The notes: generated by a model not told the origin, from the letters alone. Counted from the first letter of the stretch, positions 1 to 6,840 are shown. The stretch is DNA of 13,319 nt from JAJDIA01 sp031555145 (GCA_031555145.1 JAVBUR010000002.1:1-13319), one strand, 5' to 3'. Numbers and translations: made by a program.

Positions 1-76
1 CGACGTTGATAGGCTACAGGTGTACGCGCAGTAATGCGTTCAGCCGAGTAGTACTAATTGCCCGAGACTTTCAGAA
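1..76 (+). rRNA. 23S ribosomal RNA, 3' end (partial)
   Basis: The first bases match the conserved 3' end of bacterial 23S rRNA, including the GACGTTGATAGGC and GTACTAATTG blocks near the end of domain VI. The 5' part lies outside the window. The mature 3' end is placed by analogy with the E. coli molecule, about 15-20 nt after the CTAAT block, and is uncertain by several bases. It is followed by an AT-rich spacer of about 90 nt and then 5S rRNA, the usual order of a bacterial rRNA operon. No tRNA lies between 23S and 5S or after 5S. Confidence 0.93.
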
Positions 77-167
77 GCCAGGGAGATGAACTTTTGTAAT
101 AGTTTTTTCGAAACTGATGTGACAAAATGTCTATCTAAATACAAGATAACAAAGATCAAAAAGAGAT

Positions 168-275
<108 letters not shown>

Positions 276-280
276 TTAAG

Positions 281-324
281 AAAGAGCCGGTTTTCCGAAA
301 GGGAGACCGGCTTCTTTGTTTTTA
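281..324 (+). terminator. rRNA operon intrinsic terminator
   Basis: GCCGGT (286-291) pairs with ACCGGC (306-311). The stem continues inward through TTTCC/GGGAG with G-U pairs and closes on a GAAA tetraloop (297-300). The outer AAGA/TTCTT bases extend the base of the stem, and a T-rich run (315-323) follows. Position just after 5S rRNA and the strong stem with T tract make this a confident rho-independent terminator for the rRNA operon. Confidence 0.9.
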
Positions 325-325
325 T

Positions 326-348
326 CCAACTCCTTCAGAATGAGTTGG
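326..348. terminator. second small hairpin at the convergent junction, possible terminator
   Basis: CCAACTC (326-332) and GAGTTGG (342-348) form a 7-bp stem with a 9-nt loop. On the plus strand it is followed by TTCTTT, so it could back up the rRNA terminator. On the minus strand it lies just after the stop codon of the PH-domain gene but has no T run there. The function is inferred from position only. Confidence 0.4.
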
Positions 349-352
349 TTCT

Positions 353-814
353 TTAAATATCCCAATCCCAAAAACGGCATATTCCCTTTTTTTCAGGGAT
401 ATTGACCTGGATAGTTGGATGAATGGCCTTCAACGATTCAATAAATTCTTTTTCCCTGACGGGTGAAATCAACCAATGCATGCCACCTGTTCTAAAACGA
501 ATCTCCAATCTCTTCAGAGAGGCTGCGGGCGACGAAAGCGGATTGTAGGTACGTGCCACAGAAATAATATCAGTAATATTCTTGCTCCCAGTAGGGATAA
601 ACCACATTCTCAAATACAATTTACTTTCTGATATCTCATAACGCATGCCTGTAAAAATCACAACAACAAACAACAAAGTTCCGCCAACGATGAATACCGT
701 GGGGTAAGCATGGTGTATGAAAGCCGTTATGGTGCTTATAGTGAGTGGTACGAGAACAAGTACCAAAATTAATACACTTATACGCGACCTGAATACTTTC
801 TTGGTATCTTCCAT
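353..814 (-). CDS. Bacterial PH-domain membrane protein (bPH_4/DUF1200 type)
   Basis: A 153-residue protein with two hydrophobic segments near the N terminus (about residues 13-32 and 39-56), followed by a soluble domain. The pattern SSPAASLKRLEIRF followed by WLISPVREKEFIESL is typical of the DUF1200 / bacterial PH_4 family: the 'S-AAS-RLEI' strand, then an 'ISP...FI..L' strand and C-terminal helix. Such proteins are membrane-anchored with the PH-like domain probably in the cytoplasm; no enzymatic role is known. It converges on the rRNA operon. A relic ORF with a similar PH-like C terminus lies only 22 nt upstream. No TAnnTTTG promoter is visible directly before its ATG. Confidence 0.75.
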   Translation of the reverse strand: MEDTKKVFRSRISVLILVLVLVPLTISTITAFIHHAYPTVFIVGGTLLFVVVIFTGMRYEISESKLYLRMWFIPTGSKNITDIISVARTYNPLSSPAASLKRLEIRFRTGGMHWLISPVREKEFIESLKAIHPTIQVNIPEKKGICRFWDWDI

Positions 815-836
815 AACTTATAATGCATGATTAGGG

Positions 837-998
837 TTATTCTATTGTTTGAGGCAGTAATTGACCATATAGCTGTTCAACCTCTTCTGCTGTGCTGCCA
901 TTGATAATTACCGGAGGATTCTTTTGGGAGAATACGATCAGGTAAGGTCCTTTGTGGGATTGCAGGTCAAGCAGGCTGTAGCGGTGCGTATTATTCCT
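837..998 (-). pseudogene. Relic ORF: C-terminal end of a PH-like domain protein, no start codon
   Basis: Reading the minus strand from 998 down to the TAA at 837-839 gives 53 stop-free codons that look protein-coding (for example HKGPYLIVFSQKNPPVIING, then STAEEVEQLYGQLLPQ). A TGA at 999-1001 closes this frame inside the 3' end of the acetyltransferase gene, and there is no ATG in it. The pattern of a last beta strand (VIING) followed by an amphipathic helix resembles the end of bacterial PH-like domains and parallels the end of the neighbouring PH gene (WLISP...FIESLKAIHP). I infer the truncated remains of a second PH-type gene whose 5' part was lost at the junction with the acetyltransferase. 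A short expressed peptide from a non-ATG start cannot be ruled out. Confidence 0.45.
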
Positions 999-1635
999 TC
1001 AGCAGCTCCGTTACCCGGTTGTAGAACTTCCCCACGTGGTAAGCATCCATTAGGGCATGGCTTACATTGAGGGCGATGGGGATGTATTCGTTGCCTTCAC
1101 GGGAGATCACTTTGCCGACTAAGGTATTCGGGAAACTTTCCATATTGGATCGTTGGGCAAAGCAGAAAGAAGTGAAACTGAGGGTGGGCATGGCGCTGAT
1201 CATCATCACGTCCAGTTCGTTATTCTTTTGGCTCTCCTGTTCTTCACCGTAGGGATTGGTTGAACTGGTATGGGTGTCGATCTGGTGTTGCGCTTTACGG
1301 GCAAATGAAATCAGGTCCGGATCATATTCGAACCGGAGGGTGTTGTAGGCGCCATTCTCTCCTGTACGGATGATTGCCAGTACAGCAATGGTATCATACC
1401 AACATAATTCTCCTGACTCACTTATCCGGTATGTAAACTCTTTAATCTCGTTGACGGCTTTCAGCATCGCATGTGCATAATACAGAAAGAAAGAGACGCC
1501 GTGTGCCTTTGCCCGTTCTTTTGCGCCTGTACATTCCACTTCGGAAGTATAGGACATGGAAGGATTGATAAACTGCTTGAAAAAGGCGATCTGCTCTTTC
1601 CGCTCGAATGTATCCGGATCAATGATGTGTTTCAT
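991..1635 (-). CDS. Chloramphenicol acetyltransferase-like protein (CatA superfamily)
   Basis: A 214-residue protein, the normal length for type A chloramphenicol acetyltransferases. The hallmarks of that trimeric acetyl-CoA-dependent family are present: the N-terminal ERKEQIAFF region, YRISESGELCWYD around 69-81, PTLSFTSF with the conserved serine at 153, and SHALMDAYHVGKF near the C terminus with the catalytic-type His193 and Asp197 in HxxxD spacing. The family motif HHxxxDG is altered to SHxxxDA, so the first His and the Gly are replaced. It may acetylate chloramphenicol or a different small molecule; the sequence alone does not show resistance. A GAGGGG ribosome-binding-like stretch (1644-1649, minus strand) supports the ATG. 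It lies 28 nt after the YbjQ-like gene, probably in one transcript. Confidence 0.8.
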   Translation of the reverse strand: MKHIIDPDTFERKEQIAFFKQFINPSMSYTSEVECTGAKERAKAHGVSFFLYYAHAMLKAVNEIKEFTYRISESGELCWYDTIAVLAIIRTGENGAYNTLRFEYDPDLISFARKAQHQIDTHTSSTNPYGEEQESQKNNELDVMMISAMPTLSFTSFCFAQRSNMESFPNTLVGKVISREGNEYIPIALNVSHALMDAYHVGKFYNRVTELLKE

Positions 1636-1663
1636 AATAGTTTCCCCTCAATTATTATGATGA

Positions 1664-1984
1664 TTAACGATAACGAATAGCTGTGCCTGCGGCGGTAACC
1701 ATGAGCATGCTGCCGCTGGCTCCAACGGTTTCGTAGTCGAGGTCGATACCGATCACGGCGTTGGCTCCCAGCCGGGCGGCCTGCTCACTCATTTCCTTCA
1801 GGGCGATATCCTTGGCGTCACGCAGGACCCCTTCATAGGATCCTGCCCGTCCGCCTACGATATCCCGTATGCCGGCAAAAAAGTCTTTGAATACATTGGC
1901 ACCGATAATCGTTTCGCCGGATACGATGCCGTAATATTGTATAATTTCTTTCCCTTCGAGGGTGTTGGTTGTTGTCAGTAACAT
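1664..1984 (-). CDS. YbjQ/UPF0145 (DUF74) family protein
   Basis: A 106-residue protein matching the UPF0145/YbjQ family along its whole length. The visible landmarks are the opening TTTNTLEGKEI, the GxxxGETIIGANVFKD segment, GSYEGVLRDAKDIAL, and the end block ARLGANAVIGIDLDYE followed by MLMVTAAGTAI. Members form a compact pentameric alpha/beta fold, sometimes called a heavy-metal-binding domain; the biological role is not established. It is cytosolic with no signal peptide. It has its own candidate promoter in the short gap after the GH92 gene and reads into the acetyltransferase gene downstream. Confidence 0.9.
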   Translation of the reverse strand: MLLTTTNTLEGKEIIQYYGIVSGETIIGANVFKDFFAGIRDIVGGRAGSYEGVLRDAKDIALKEMSEQAARLGANAVIGIDLDYETVGASGSMLMVTAAGTAIRYR

Positions 1985-2008
1985 ATGGTCTGCTTTTTAG
2001 AGTTGAAA

Positions 2009-2016
2009 CAAATATA
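2009..2016 (-). promoter_or_regulatory. Candidate -7 promoter element for ybjQ-like gene
   Basis: On the minus strand this reads TATATTTG, an exact match to the Bacteroidota -7 consensus TAnnTTTG. It lies 24 nt upstream of the ATG at 1984, in the 39-nt gap after the GH92 stop. No clear TTTG -33 box is seen at the expected spacing, which would fall inside the GH92 3' end. Confidence 0.6.
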
Positions 2017-2023
2017 GCGGGAT

Positions 2024-4285
2024 TTAGTGTTCGTTGCTCATTTCGAAGACTAATCTTCCTCCTTTGACAATGTCCTCGTGGGTGATAAACATCCGGTCAA
2101 GTTGCTGACCGTTCAGGCTGACCGACCGGACGTATTTATTCGCCGGGCTGTTATCCTTGACGATGATCTCAAACACGCCACCTTTGACCGGGATACGTGC
2201 CTTGTCCACCATCGGGCGGCCGAGTGTGTATTCGGGAATACCGGGAGATACCTGATACAGACCCATGGCGCTCAGCACATACCAGGCCGACATTTGTCCG
2301 CAGTCTTCGTTGCCGATGATACCGTCGGGCTGCGGCAGGTAGAAGTCGCGCATGATCTGGTCGAGGCGTTCCTGGGCTTTCCACGGAGCGTCGGTCCAGT
2401 TATAGAGATAGGCCATATGGTGGCTCGGCTCGTTGCCGTGGGCATATTGTCCGATCAGACCGGTGATATCGCCCGAAGCCGAGGCTCCGTCGATCTGCGA
2501 AGAGGTGGTGAAGAGGGTATCGAGGCGTGTTTCCAGTTCCTGCTTGCCACCGATGGCAGCGATAAAGTTGTCCATATCATGCGGAGCAAAGAAACTCCAC
2601 TGGAAGGCATTCCCTTCGGTGTAGTCGCTCCGCATATGGGCAGAGTAACGTGGGTTGAATGGGGTACGGAACGAACCGTCGGCCATTACCGGGCGCATCA
2701 TCTTTGTTTCGGGATCTAGGTAGCGTTTGTAGTAACTGCCTTTTTCAGCATAGGCCTGCGCTACTTCCGTGTTGCCGGCTTTGGCGGCAATCTGTGAGAT
2801 ACACCAGTCTTCATAAGCCATTTCCAAGCCCCAGGAGACAGACTCGGCAATGGAGTCGGCAGGAACGAAACCGAAGGTGTCTTTATAATACGTATGACGG
2901 GTGATCAGATCGAGTTCGCGTGTCCCTTTGAATTTCTCAGCGAGGTCGGCACGATAGACAGACGAGCGTGCAGCCGCTTCCGTCCACAGATTCAGGTCGC
3001 CTTTGGCGAGGCCTTTTGTCACCAGATCGGCCAGTACGGATACGGCGGGATAGCCTACCATCGTTCCGGTATAGTTCGAAGCCAACGGCCATTTCGGCAG
3101 AATGGTTCCTTCTTCGTATCCCTTCACCAGTGCGTCACCCCAATGGGCGGCCAGGTTGGGATTGATAATCGTCATTAACGGATGCAACGCCCGGAAGGTA
3201 TCCCAGAGGGAAAAGGCGGTATAATTCACATATCCCGGTGTGGCTTGATGTACCTTCTTGTCCATACCGATGTAACGTCCGTCCACATCCTGATAGGCAA
3301 AGGGGGCGATCATCGTATGATACAGAGCGGTGTAGAAATTCTTCATAACGGCCGGGTCACTGCTTTGGATTTCGATCCGGTTTAGCTCACGGTTCCATAT
3401 CTCGGCCGACTGTTCGCGTATTTGCTCGAAGTCCCAACCGGGTAGCTCTGCTTCCATATTGCGTTCTGCTCCGTCCACATCTACGGGCGATAGCGCTACC
3501 TTTACATACAACGGCTTCGCGCTTTCGAAGAATTTATAATGAAACTTCAAATCCTCTGCCGTATTCAGCCGCATAAAGAGCGAATCACTGCGCAACTCTC
3601 CACCGATGTACTGATAAACGGTCTCGATCGGTTCGGAGAAGGTGATCCGGTACGACATCTTGTGGAAATGCGCCCAGCCCTGTGTTTTGAAGGTGCCTTC
3701 GACGATGGAGTCGTTGACAAACATAAACTCATTCCCTATCAGCCGGTGTCCCCAGTTGGGCTGTAGAATATGGCCGAGGTCAAGCATGACGCGTCGTTCC
3801 TTCGGATTGTCGTATGTATACTTATGTAAACCAACACGGTCGGTAGAAGTCAATTCTACATTAATGCCGAAGTTATCAAGACGGACGGCATAATAGCCTG
3901 GTGTAGCCTTTTCGGTTTCCTTGCGGAAAGTGGCTACCGGCTTGATGGAGTCTTCTCCCGAATACGGCAGGATGGCAACATCTCCCAGGTCACCTATCCC
4001 CGTACCTGACAGGTGGGTATGGCTGAACGCGTAGATCCGGTTGTCGTCATAATGATATCCGCTACTGGCATCCCAGCCCAGGATATGCGTATCGGGGCTG
4101 AGTTGTACCATCGCGAACGGCCGTGTGGGACCGGGGAAGGTGTGCCCGTGGAAACCGGTTCCGATAAACGGATCCACATACTGTATGTCATTTTGTAATA
4201 AGCCGTCGGAAGATGTTTGCTTGCAACCTGGTGTCAATAGCAACAATGCCACTGAAATACCAATCGGAAAGAATGTCTTATTCAC
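2024..4285 (-). CDS. GH92 alpha-mannosidase lipoprotein
   Basis: A 753-residue protein of glycoside hydrolase family 92, calcium-dependent inverting exo-alpha-mannosidases that trim mannose from N-glycans or mannans. Landmarks in order: lipoprotein signal with lipobox LTPGC (Cys21); VDPFIGTG (37-44) and FSHTHLSGTG (87-96) of the N-terminal beta-sandwich domain; then the (alpha/alpha)6 domain with EGNAFQWS (557-564), whose glutamate lines up with the family's general acid, GNEPSHHMAY (617-626) and GNEDCGQMSAW (658-668), which carries the acidic base region. Length is typical. The residues after Cys21 (KQTSSDG) lack a clear acidic surface-export signal, so a periplasmic anchor is more likely. 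No SusC/SusD or other glycan genes flank it, so it is not part of a visible PUL. Linkage specificity cannot be read from the sequence. Confidence 0.95.
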   Translation of the reverse strand: MNKTFFPIGISVALLLLTPGCKQTSSDGLLQNDIQYVDPFIGTGFHGHTFPGPTRPFAMVQLSPDTHILGWDASSGYHYDDNRIYAFSHTHLSGTGIGDLGDVAILPYSGEDSIKPVATFRKETEKATPGYYAVRLDNFGINVELTSTDRVGLHKYTYDNPKERRVMLDLGHILQPNWGHRLIGNEFMFVNDSIVEGTFKTQGWAHFHKMSYRITFSEPIETVYQYIGGELRSDSLFMRLNTAEDLKFHYKFFESAKPLYVKVALSPVDVDGAERNMEAELPGWDFEQIREQSAEIWNRELNRIEIQSSDPAVMKNFYTALYHTMIAPFAYQDVDGRYIGMDKKVHQATPGYVNYTAFSLWDTFRALHPLMTIINPNLAAHWGDALVKGYEEGTILPKWPLASNYTGTMVGYPAVSVLADLVTKGLAKGDLNLWTEAAARSSVYRADLAEKFKGTRELDLITRHTYYKDTFGFVPADSIAESVSWGLEMAYEDWCISQIAAKAGNTEVAQAYAEKGSYYKRYLDPETKMMRPVMADGSFRTPFNPRYSAHMRSDYTEGNAFQWSFFAPHDMDNFIAAIGGKQELETRLDTLFTTSSQIDGASASGDITGLIGQYAHGNEPSHHMAYLYNWTDAPWKAQERLDQIMRDFYLPQPDGIIGNEDCGQMSAWYVLSAMGLYQVSPGIPEYTLGRPMVDKARIPVKGGVFEIIVKDNSPANKYVRSVSLNGQQLDRMFITHEDIVKGGRLVFEMSNEH

Positions 4286-4311
4286 TGTATCTGATCATTT
4301 AGTTTAAAGGA

Positions 4312-4319
4312 CAAAGATA
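4312..4319 (-). promoter_or_regulatory. Candidate -7 promoter element for GH92 gene
   Basis: The minus strand reads TATCTTTG, matching TAnnTTTG, 26 nt upstream of the GH92 ATG at 4285. The 96-nt gap between this gene and the crcB stop holds no other gene. A -33 TTTG box is not evident. Confidence 0.6.
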
Positions 4320-4381
4320 GTTTTTTATCATGTAGAAGAGGTGTTAATCGCTTCCTTTTTCATTGTGTCACGGATTTCACT

Positions 4382-4759
4382 TCACTGCCGGTTGCACCAG
4401 GCGCCGACGCTATATCCGACCCAGGTTGCCAACAAGCACACCGCCACACTCAGCAAGGCATAGAGGAAGAAAAGGAACACATCCCCATGCTTCAGCAGGT
4501 TGAAGTTCTCCCAAGAGAAAGCCGAGAAGGTGGTGAATCCTCCACAGAAACCAATTGACAGTAAATGAATATACGATTGTTTGTCGGCAATGGGTGATCC
4601 CCAACACAAGCCGATCAGGAATGCCCCCACTACGTTTACACTGAATGTCCCCAACGGTAACGCAACCGGCCACCAAGCGGCCAGCAGGCGCGCTACACCA
4701 AAACGGGCAACGCTACCCAAACCTCCGCCGATAAATACAAGTATCGCTAATTTCCACAT
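4382..4759 (-). CDS. crcB: Fluoride channel CrcB/FluC
   Basis: A 125-residue integral membrane protein with four hydrophobic helices, the size of CrcB/Fluc channels that export fluoride as dual-topology dimers in the inner membrane. Motifs: GGGLGSVARF (11-20), PLGTFSVNVVGAFLIG (35-50) with the central Asn, and GFCGGFTTFSAFSWE (70-84) with the phenylalanine-rich fluoride pathway. I chose the ATG at 4759 because it gives the usual family length and starts 5 nt after the stop of the upstream zinc-ribbon gene; a TTG at 4780 would add seven residues and overlap that gene. Tight spacing implies co-transcription. No fluoride riboswitch motif was recognised upstream. Confidence 0.95.
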   Translation of the reverse strand: MWKLAILVFIGGGLGSVARFGVARLLAAWWPVALPLGTFSVNVVGAFLIGLCWGSPIADKQSYIHLLSIGFCGGFTTFSAFSWENFNLLKHGDVFLFFLYALLSVAVCLLATWVGYSVGAWCNRQ

Positions 4760-4764
4760 CTGGT

Positions 4765-5028
4765 TTAGGTGTTTTTCCAACGTTCTAATCGCTTCATGCC
4801 ACGGGTGAAAAGCCAGGCAGTGAAGCGTGAATGCCCGCCTATGATCATTTGTTCTTTGCAGAACTCCTGGAATTCACCGACAGTTCCTTCAAATGTAAAG
4901 GAACCGTTTACATAACAGTAACTGCAATATGTCTCGTTCTTGCTGCCGTCGGCATTTGTGCCGCCGCCTGCGGGATCCTTTTTCATTGGCATCCCGCAGC
5001 TTTGGCAATATTTATTTGTGTGTTTCAT
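4765..5028 (-). CDS. Putative zinc-ribbon domain protein
   Basis: An 87-residue protein with the pattern of the putative zinc-ribbon family PF12674: YCQSCGMPM with Cys8 and Cys11, a GGTNADGSKNETYCSYCY stretch with Cys35 and Cys38, then a helical tail. The four cysteines form two CxxC pairs that should bind one zinc ion. The function of the family is unknown; members are often found beside small stress-related or VOC proteins. It lies 14 nt downstream of the VOC gene and 5 nt before crcB, consistent with one transcript. Confidence 0.85.
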   Translation of the reverse strand: MKHTNKYCQSCGMPMKKDPAGGGTNADGSKNETYCSYCYVNGSFTFEGTVGEFQEFCKEQMIIGGHSRFTAWLFTRGMKRLERWKNT

Positions 5029-5042
5029 GGTATGTAAGATAT

Positions 5043-5477
5043 TTATGCCTGCTTCATTTCCACATCCAAGAACCAGTTGATGCCGAACTTATCCGTCAAC
5101 ATACCGAACAAGGGTGACCAGAAGGTTTTTTCCAGCGGCATCGTTACCGTACCGCCTTCCGACAGGCCGTTGAATATCCGGTGTGCTTCTTCTTCGTTCT
5201 GGGCGGAGATACAGATCGCGACATTATTCCCTACCACATGCGGAGTACCCGACATGGCTGGGCAGACATCGCAGCCCATCAAGATTGTTTCCTTACTGAC
5301 AGGCAGCCCTACATGCATGATCAGATCCTTTGCCGAATCAGGCAGCGGCATTTCCGACTCCGGCATATCCTTATATCGTCCGATATAGTTGAACTCACCA
5401 CCGAACACTGACTTGTAAAGCGTAAAAGCCGCTTCGCATGTACCTTCGAACGCTAAATAACAATTTACTTTTGCCAT
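5043..5477 (-). CDS. VOC superfamily protein, PhnB/glyoxalase-like
   Basis: A 144-residue protein of the vicinal oxygen chelate superfamily, PhnB-like subgroup (once annotated as 3-demethylubiquinone-9 methyltransferase-like). It starts with the typical YLAFEGTCEAAFTLYKSVFG, has KDLIMHVGL and ILMGCDV strands, and ends with the characteristic block KTFWSPLFGMLTDKFGINW. Cytosolic, probably a dimer of beta-alpha-beta-beta-beta modules; substrate unknown. The gap of 54 nt to the upstream DUF1761-like gene holds no TAnnTTTG motif, so it is probably read from the promoter at 5978-5985. Confidence 0.9.
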   Translation of the reverse strand: MAKVNCYLAFEGTCEAAFTLYKSVFGGEFNYIGRYKDMPESEMPLPDSAKDLIMHVGLPVSKETILMGCDVCPAMSGTPHVVGNNVAICISAQNEEEAHRIFNGLSEGGTVTMPLEKTFWSPLFGMLTDKFGINWFLDVEMKQA

Positions 5478-5531
5478 AGTTGTAACATTTTAATTGTATA
5501 TAAATCTGTGTATATAATCTATAAGGCTGTT

Positions 5532-5945
5532 TTAGATCCATGCAAACAGGATAAAGATAATACCTGTTACAAATGTATAGCCGGCTTCTACACAAGCCGC
5601 CTCCACAAATGTTTTCCAATCCGCATACCGGAATTTCAGCGTACCTTTCTGCCATCCGCAGAACCCGACAAGCACCAGTACGGCGAGCCAGGGCGAGAGT
5701 ATCGTCAGCACAAAGAACACCAAGCCGAACAAGGCCGTTGCCAGGACCTGCATCAACATCGTAATAACGATATTGGCCGTATCCGGTTTTTCAGTCATAT
5801 CCACCTTGAATACACGCGCCCAGGTTTTCGCAAAGAGGAACGTATGCCAGATGGCGCCTGCCCCGAAGGCAACGACCACGGCAATTGTATACCACATCCA
5901 GTTGATGCCACAGAAGGCTTCACATAGTAAATCACATGTTTCCAT
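5532..5945 (-). CDS. DUF1761-like small membrane protein
   Basis: A 137-residue protein with about four predicted transmembrane segments (around 17-36, 60-80, 82-100, 119-137). The layout WYTIAVVVAFGAGAIWHTFL, then FAKTWARVF, GWQKGTLKFR and a final hydrophobic helix resembles DUF1761 family membrane proteins, whose function is not known. The open frame extends upstream to 6140, but I chose the ATG at 5945: the extra residues have no family-like content, and a TATATTTG promoter element lies at 5985-5978, downstream of the longer start. It heads a four-gene minus-strand group ending in crcB. Confidence 0.75.
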   Translation of the reverse strand: METCDLLCEAFCGINWMWYTIAVVVAFGAGAIWHTFLFAKTWARVFKVDMTEKPDTANIVITMLMQVLATALFGLVFFVLTILSPWLAVLVLVGFCGWQKGTLKFRYADWKTFVEAACVEAGYTFVTGIIFILFAWI

Positions 5946-5977
5946 ATCCGTCTGTATTAAAAGGTTGAAGAATAACG

Positions 5978-5985
5978 CAAATATA
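5978..5985 (-). promoter_or_regulatory. Candidate -7 promoter element for the DUF1761-VOC-zinc ribbon-crcB group
   Basis: The minus strand reads TATATTTG, an exact TAnnTTTG match, 32 nt upstream of the chosen ATG at 5945. It is divergent to the promoter at 6108-6115. No convincing -33 box was found at the usual spacing. Confidence 0.55.
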
Positions 5986-6107
5986 ATCCTAATATCAGCT
6001 GCCCCTACCAGCGGACAGGTATTTTTTATAACAAAGCAGAAGGTTATGCAAGCGGCCGTGATAGCTTTATTTAACTGTTTTTGTAAGTAGTTAATGCCCA
6101 TTTCGGT

Positions 6108-6115
6108 TATATTTG
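6108..6115 (+). promoter_or_regulatory. Candidate -7 promoter element for the 6158 lipoprotein gene
   Basis: TATATTTG matches TAnnTTTG, 42 nt upstream of the ATG at 6158. A TTTG at 6080-6083 could be the -33 box, although its spacer of 24 nt is slightly longer than the published 19-21. The resulting leader would be short and very AT-rich, and contains the perfect palindrome at 6142-6155. Confidence 0.6.
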
Positions 6116-6141
6116 TCATTGATAATTGAGTTGTTGACACG

Positions 6142-6155
6142 ATTAAAATTTTAAT
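6142..6155. repeat. 14-bp AT-only perfect palindrome before the lipoprotein start
   Basis: ATTAAAATTTTAAT is its own reverse complement and ends two bases before the ATG at 6158. It could be a protein-binding dyad, a weak leader hairpin over the start, or chance in an AT-rich leader. AT-rich leaders near the start codon are normal in this phylum, so the function is open. Confidence 0.4.
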
Positions 6156-6157
6156 TT

Positions 6158-6796
6158 ATGAAACGATCTGTATTTTTGAGAGGCTTTATGGCTGCAATAT
6201 GTCTCTTTGTATACAGCGCATGTAGCAGTGATGATGAAGTGATCCCGGAACCTGAACCTACTTATTCAGTGGTAGAGGTGAAATACACCCTCGAAGAAGC
6301 AAGCGATAGCGTAGCCTTCCAGGCGCATGTCTTTGACCCGGTTGGATTTATAAATGGCGGTACTGATTCTATGTCGGTCACGTGGACAGAAACGCCGAGA
6401 GACTTAGTGATGACTTCCTGGTTCAGTTTTTCACCGGCTCTTCCGGAATATTTAGAAGTGGATACGGTTACTGTTCGTACACCGGAGTGGGTGCGGGGAA
6501 AGGAGATCGATACTGTCGAACGTGGATGGACACTTGCCGAAGGAAAGCACATGAAGCCTTATTGGTCCTCTGCTATGGTAACTTTTACCGAGACTTTAAG
6601 CTTTACAGTTCCTCCGCACAAAGAGATCACGATCAACCGGACATCAAAAGAAGAGGTCTTACAAGCCACAGTCGAGTTGGTTGTCGAGAATGATCAGACT
6701 GGCGAGCGTACTTCTTATCAAGGTAAATGGATTGGCACATTAAGATTCCCGGAACATGCGACCAAATTAACGGATAATGATTGGCCTATAGAGTGA
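6158..6796 (+). CDS. Hypothetical lipoprotein, probably surface-exposed
   Basis: A 212-residue protein with a basic N terminus, a hydrophobic segment and a lipobox-like VYSAC with Cys22, so it should be processed by signal peptidase II. The residues straight after the cysteine, SSDDE, fit the Ser/Asp/Glu-rich lipoprotein export signal that sends Bacteroidota lipoproteins to the cell surface. A short Pro/Glu-rich linker (VIPEPEPTYS) leads into a beta-strand-rich domain without catalytic motifs that I recognise. I do not recognise the family. It stands alone: divergent from the DUF1761 group, with the next gene 84 nt downstream having its own promoter motif. Confidence 0.8.
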   Translation: MKRSVFLRGFMAAICLFVYSACSSDDEVIPEPEPTYSVVEVKYTLEEASDSVAFQAHVFDPVGFINGGTDSMSVTWTETPRDLVMTSWFSFSPALPEYLEVDTVTVRTPEWVRGKEIDTVERGWTLAEGKHMKPYWSSAMVTFTETLSFTVPPHKEITINRTSKEEVLQATVELVVENDQTGERTSYQGKWIGTLRFPEHATKLTDNDWPIE

Positions 6797-6812
6797 TTTT
6801 TGGATAAAGTAC

Positions 6813-6820
6813 TATATTTG
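6813..6820 (+). promoter_or_regulatory. Candidate -7 promoter element for the 6881 gene
   Basis: TATATTTG matches TAnnTTTG, 60 nt upstream of the ATG at 6881 and shortly after the stop of the lipoprotein gene. No -33 box is seen at normal spacing. Confidence 0.55.
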
Positions 6821-6823
6821 TAA

Positions 6824-6840
6824 CCGGATGTATCATCTGG
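6824..6840 (+). other. Small hairpin in the leader before the 6881 gene
   Basis: CCGGATG (6824-6830) pairs with CATCTGG (6834-6840) with one G-U pair and a TAT loop. It follows the TATATTTG motif, so it overlaps or closely follows the expected transcription start. No T run follows, so it does not look like a classic terminator; a leader-stabilising hairpin is possible. Confidence 0.3.

Noticed and set aside
2078..2719. 213-residue plus-strand frame opposite the GH92 gene
   Set aside because: Shadow of the GH92 coding sequence; no motifs.
4700..5531. Fluoride riboswitch upstream of crcB or its operon partners
   Set aside because: I could not find the conserved pseudoknot segments of the crcB motif by eye.
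5570..5577. TACATTTG on the minus strand, an internal promoter for the VOC gene
   Set aside because: It matches TAnnTTTG but lies about 95 nt upstream within the DUF1761-like coding sequence with no -33 box. A match of this short motif in coding DNA is not enough.
5946..6140. N-terminal extension of the DUF1761-like gene to 6140
   Set aside because: The extra 65 residues do not fit the family and would start upstream of the candidate promoter at 5978-5985 and overlap the divergent promoter region.
6261..6552. 96-residue minus-strand frame inside the lipoprotein gene
   Set aside because: Antisense shadow without coding character; the plus-strand protein has a signal peptide, lipobox and promoter.
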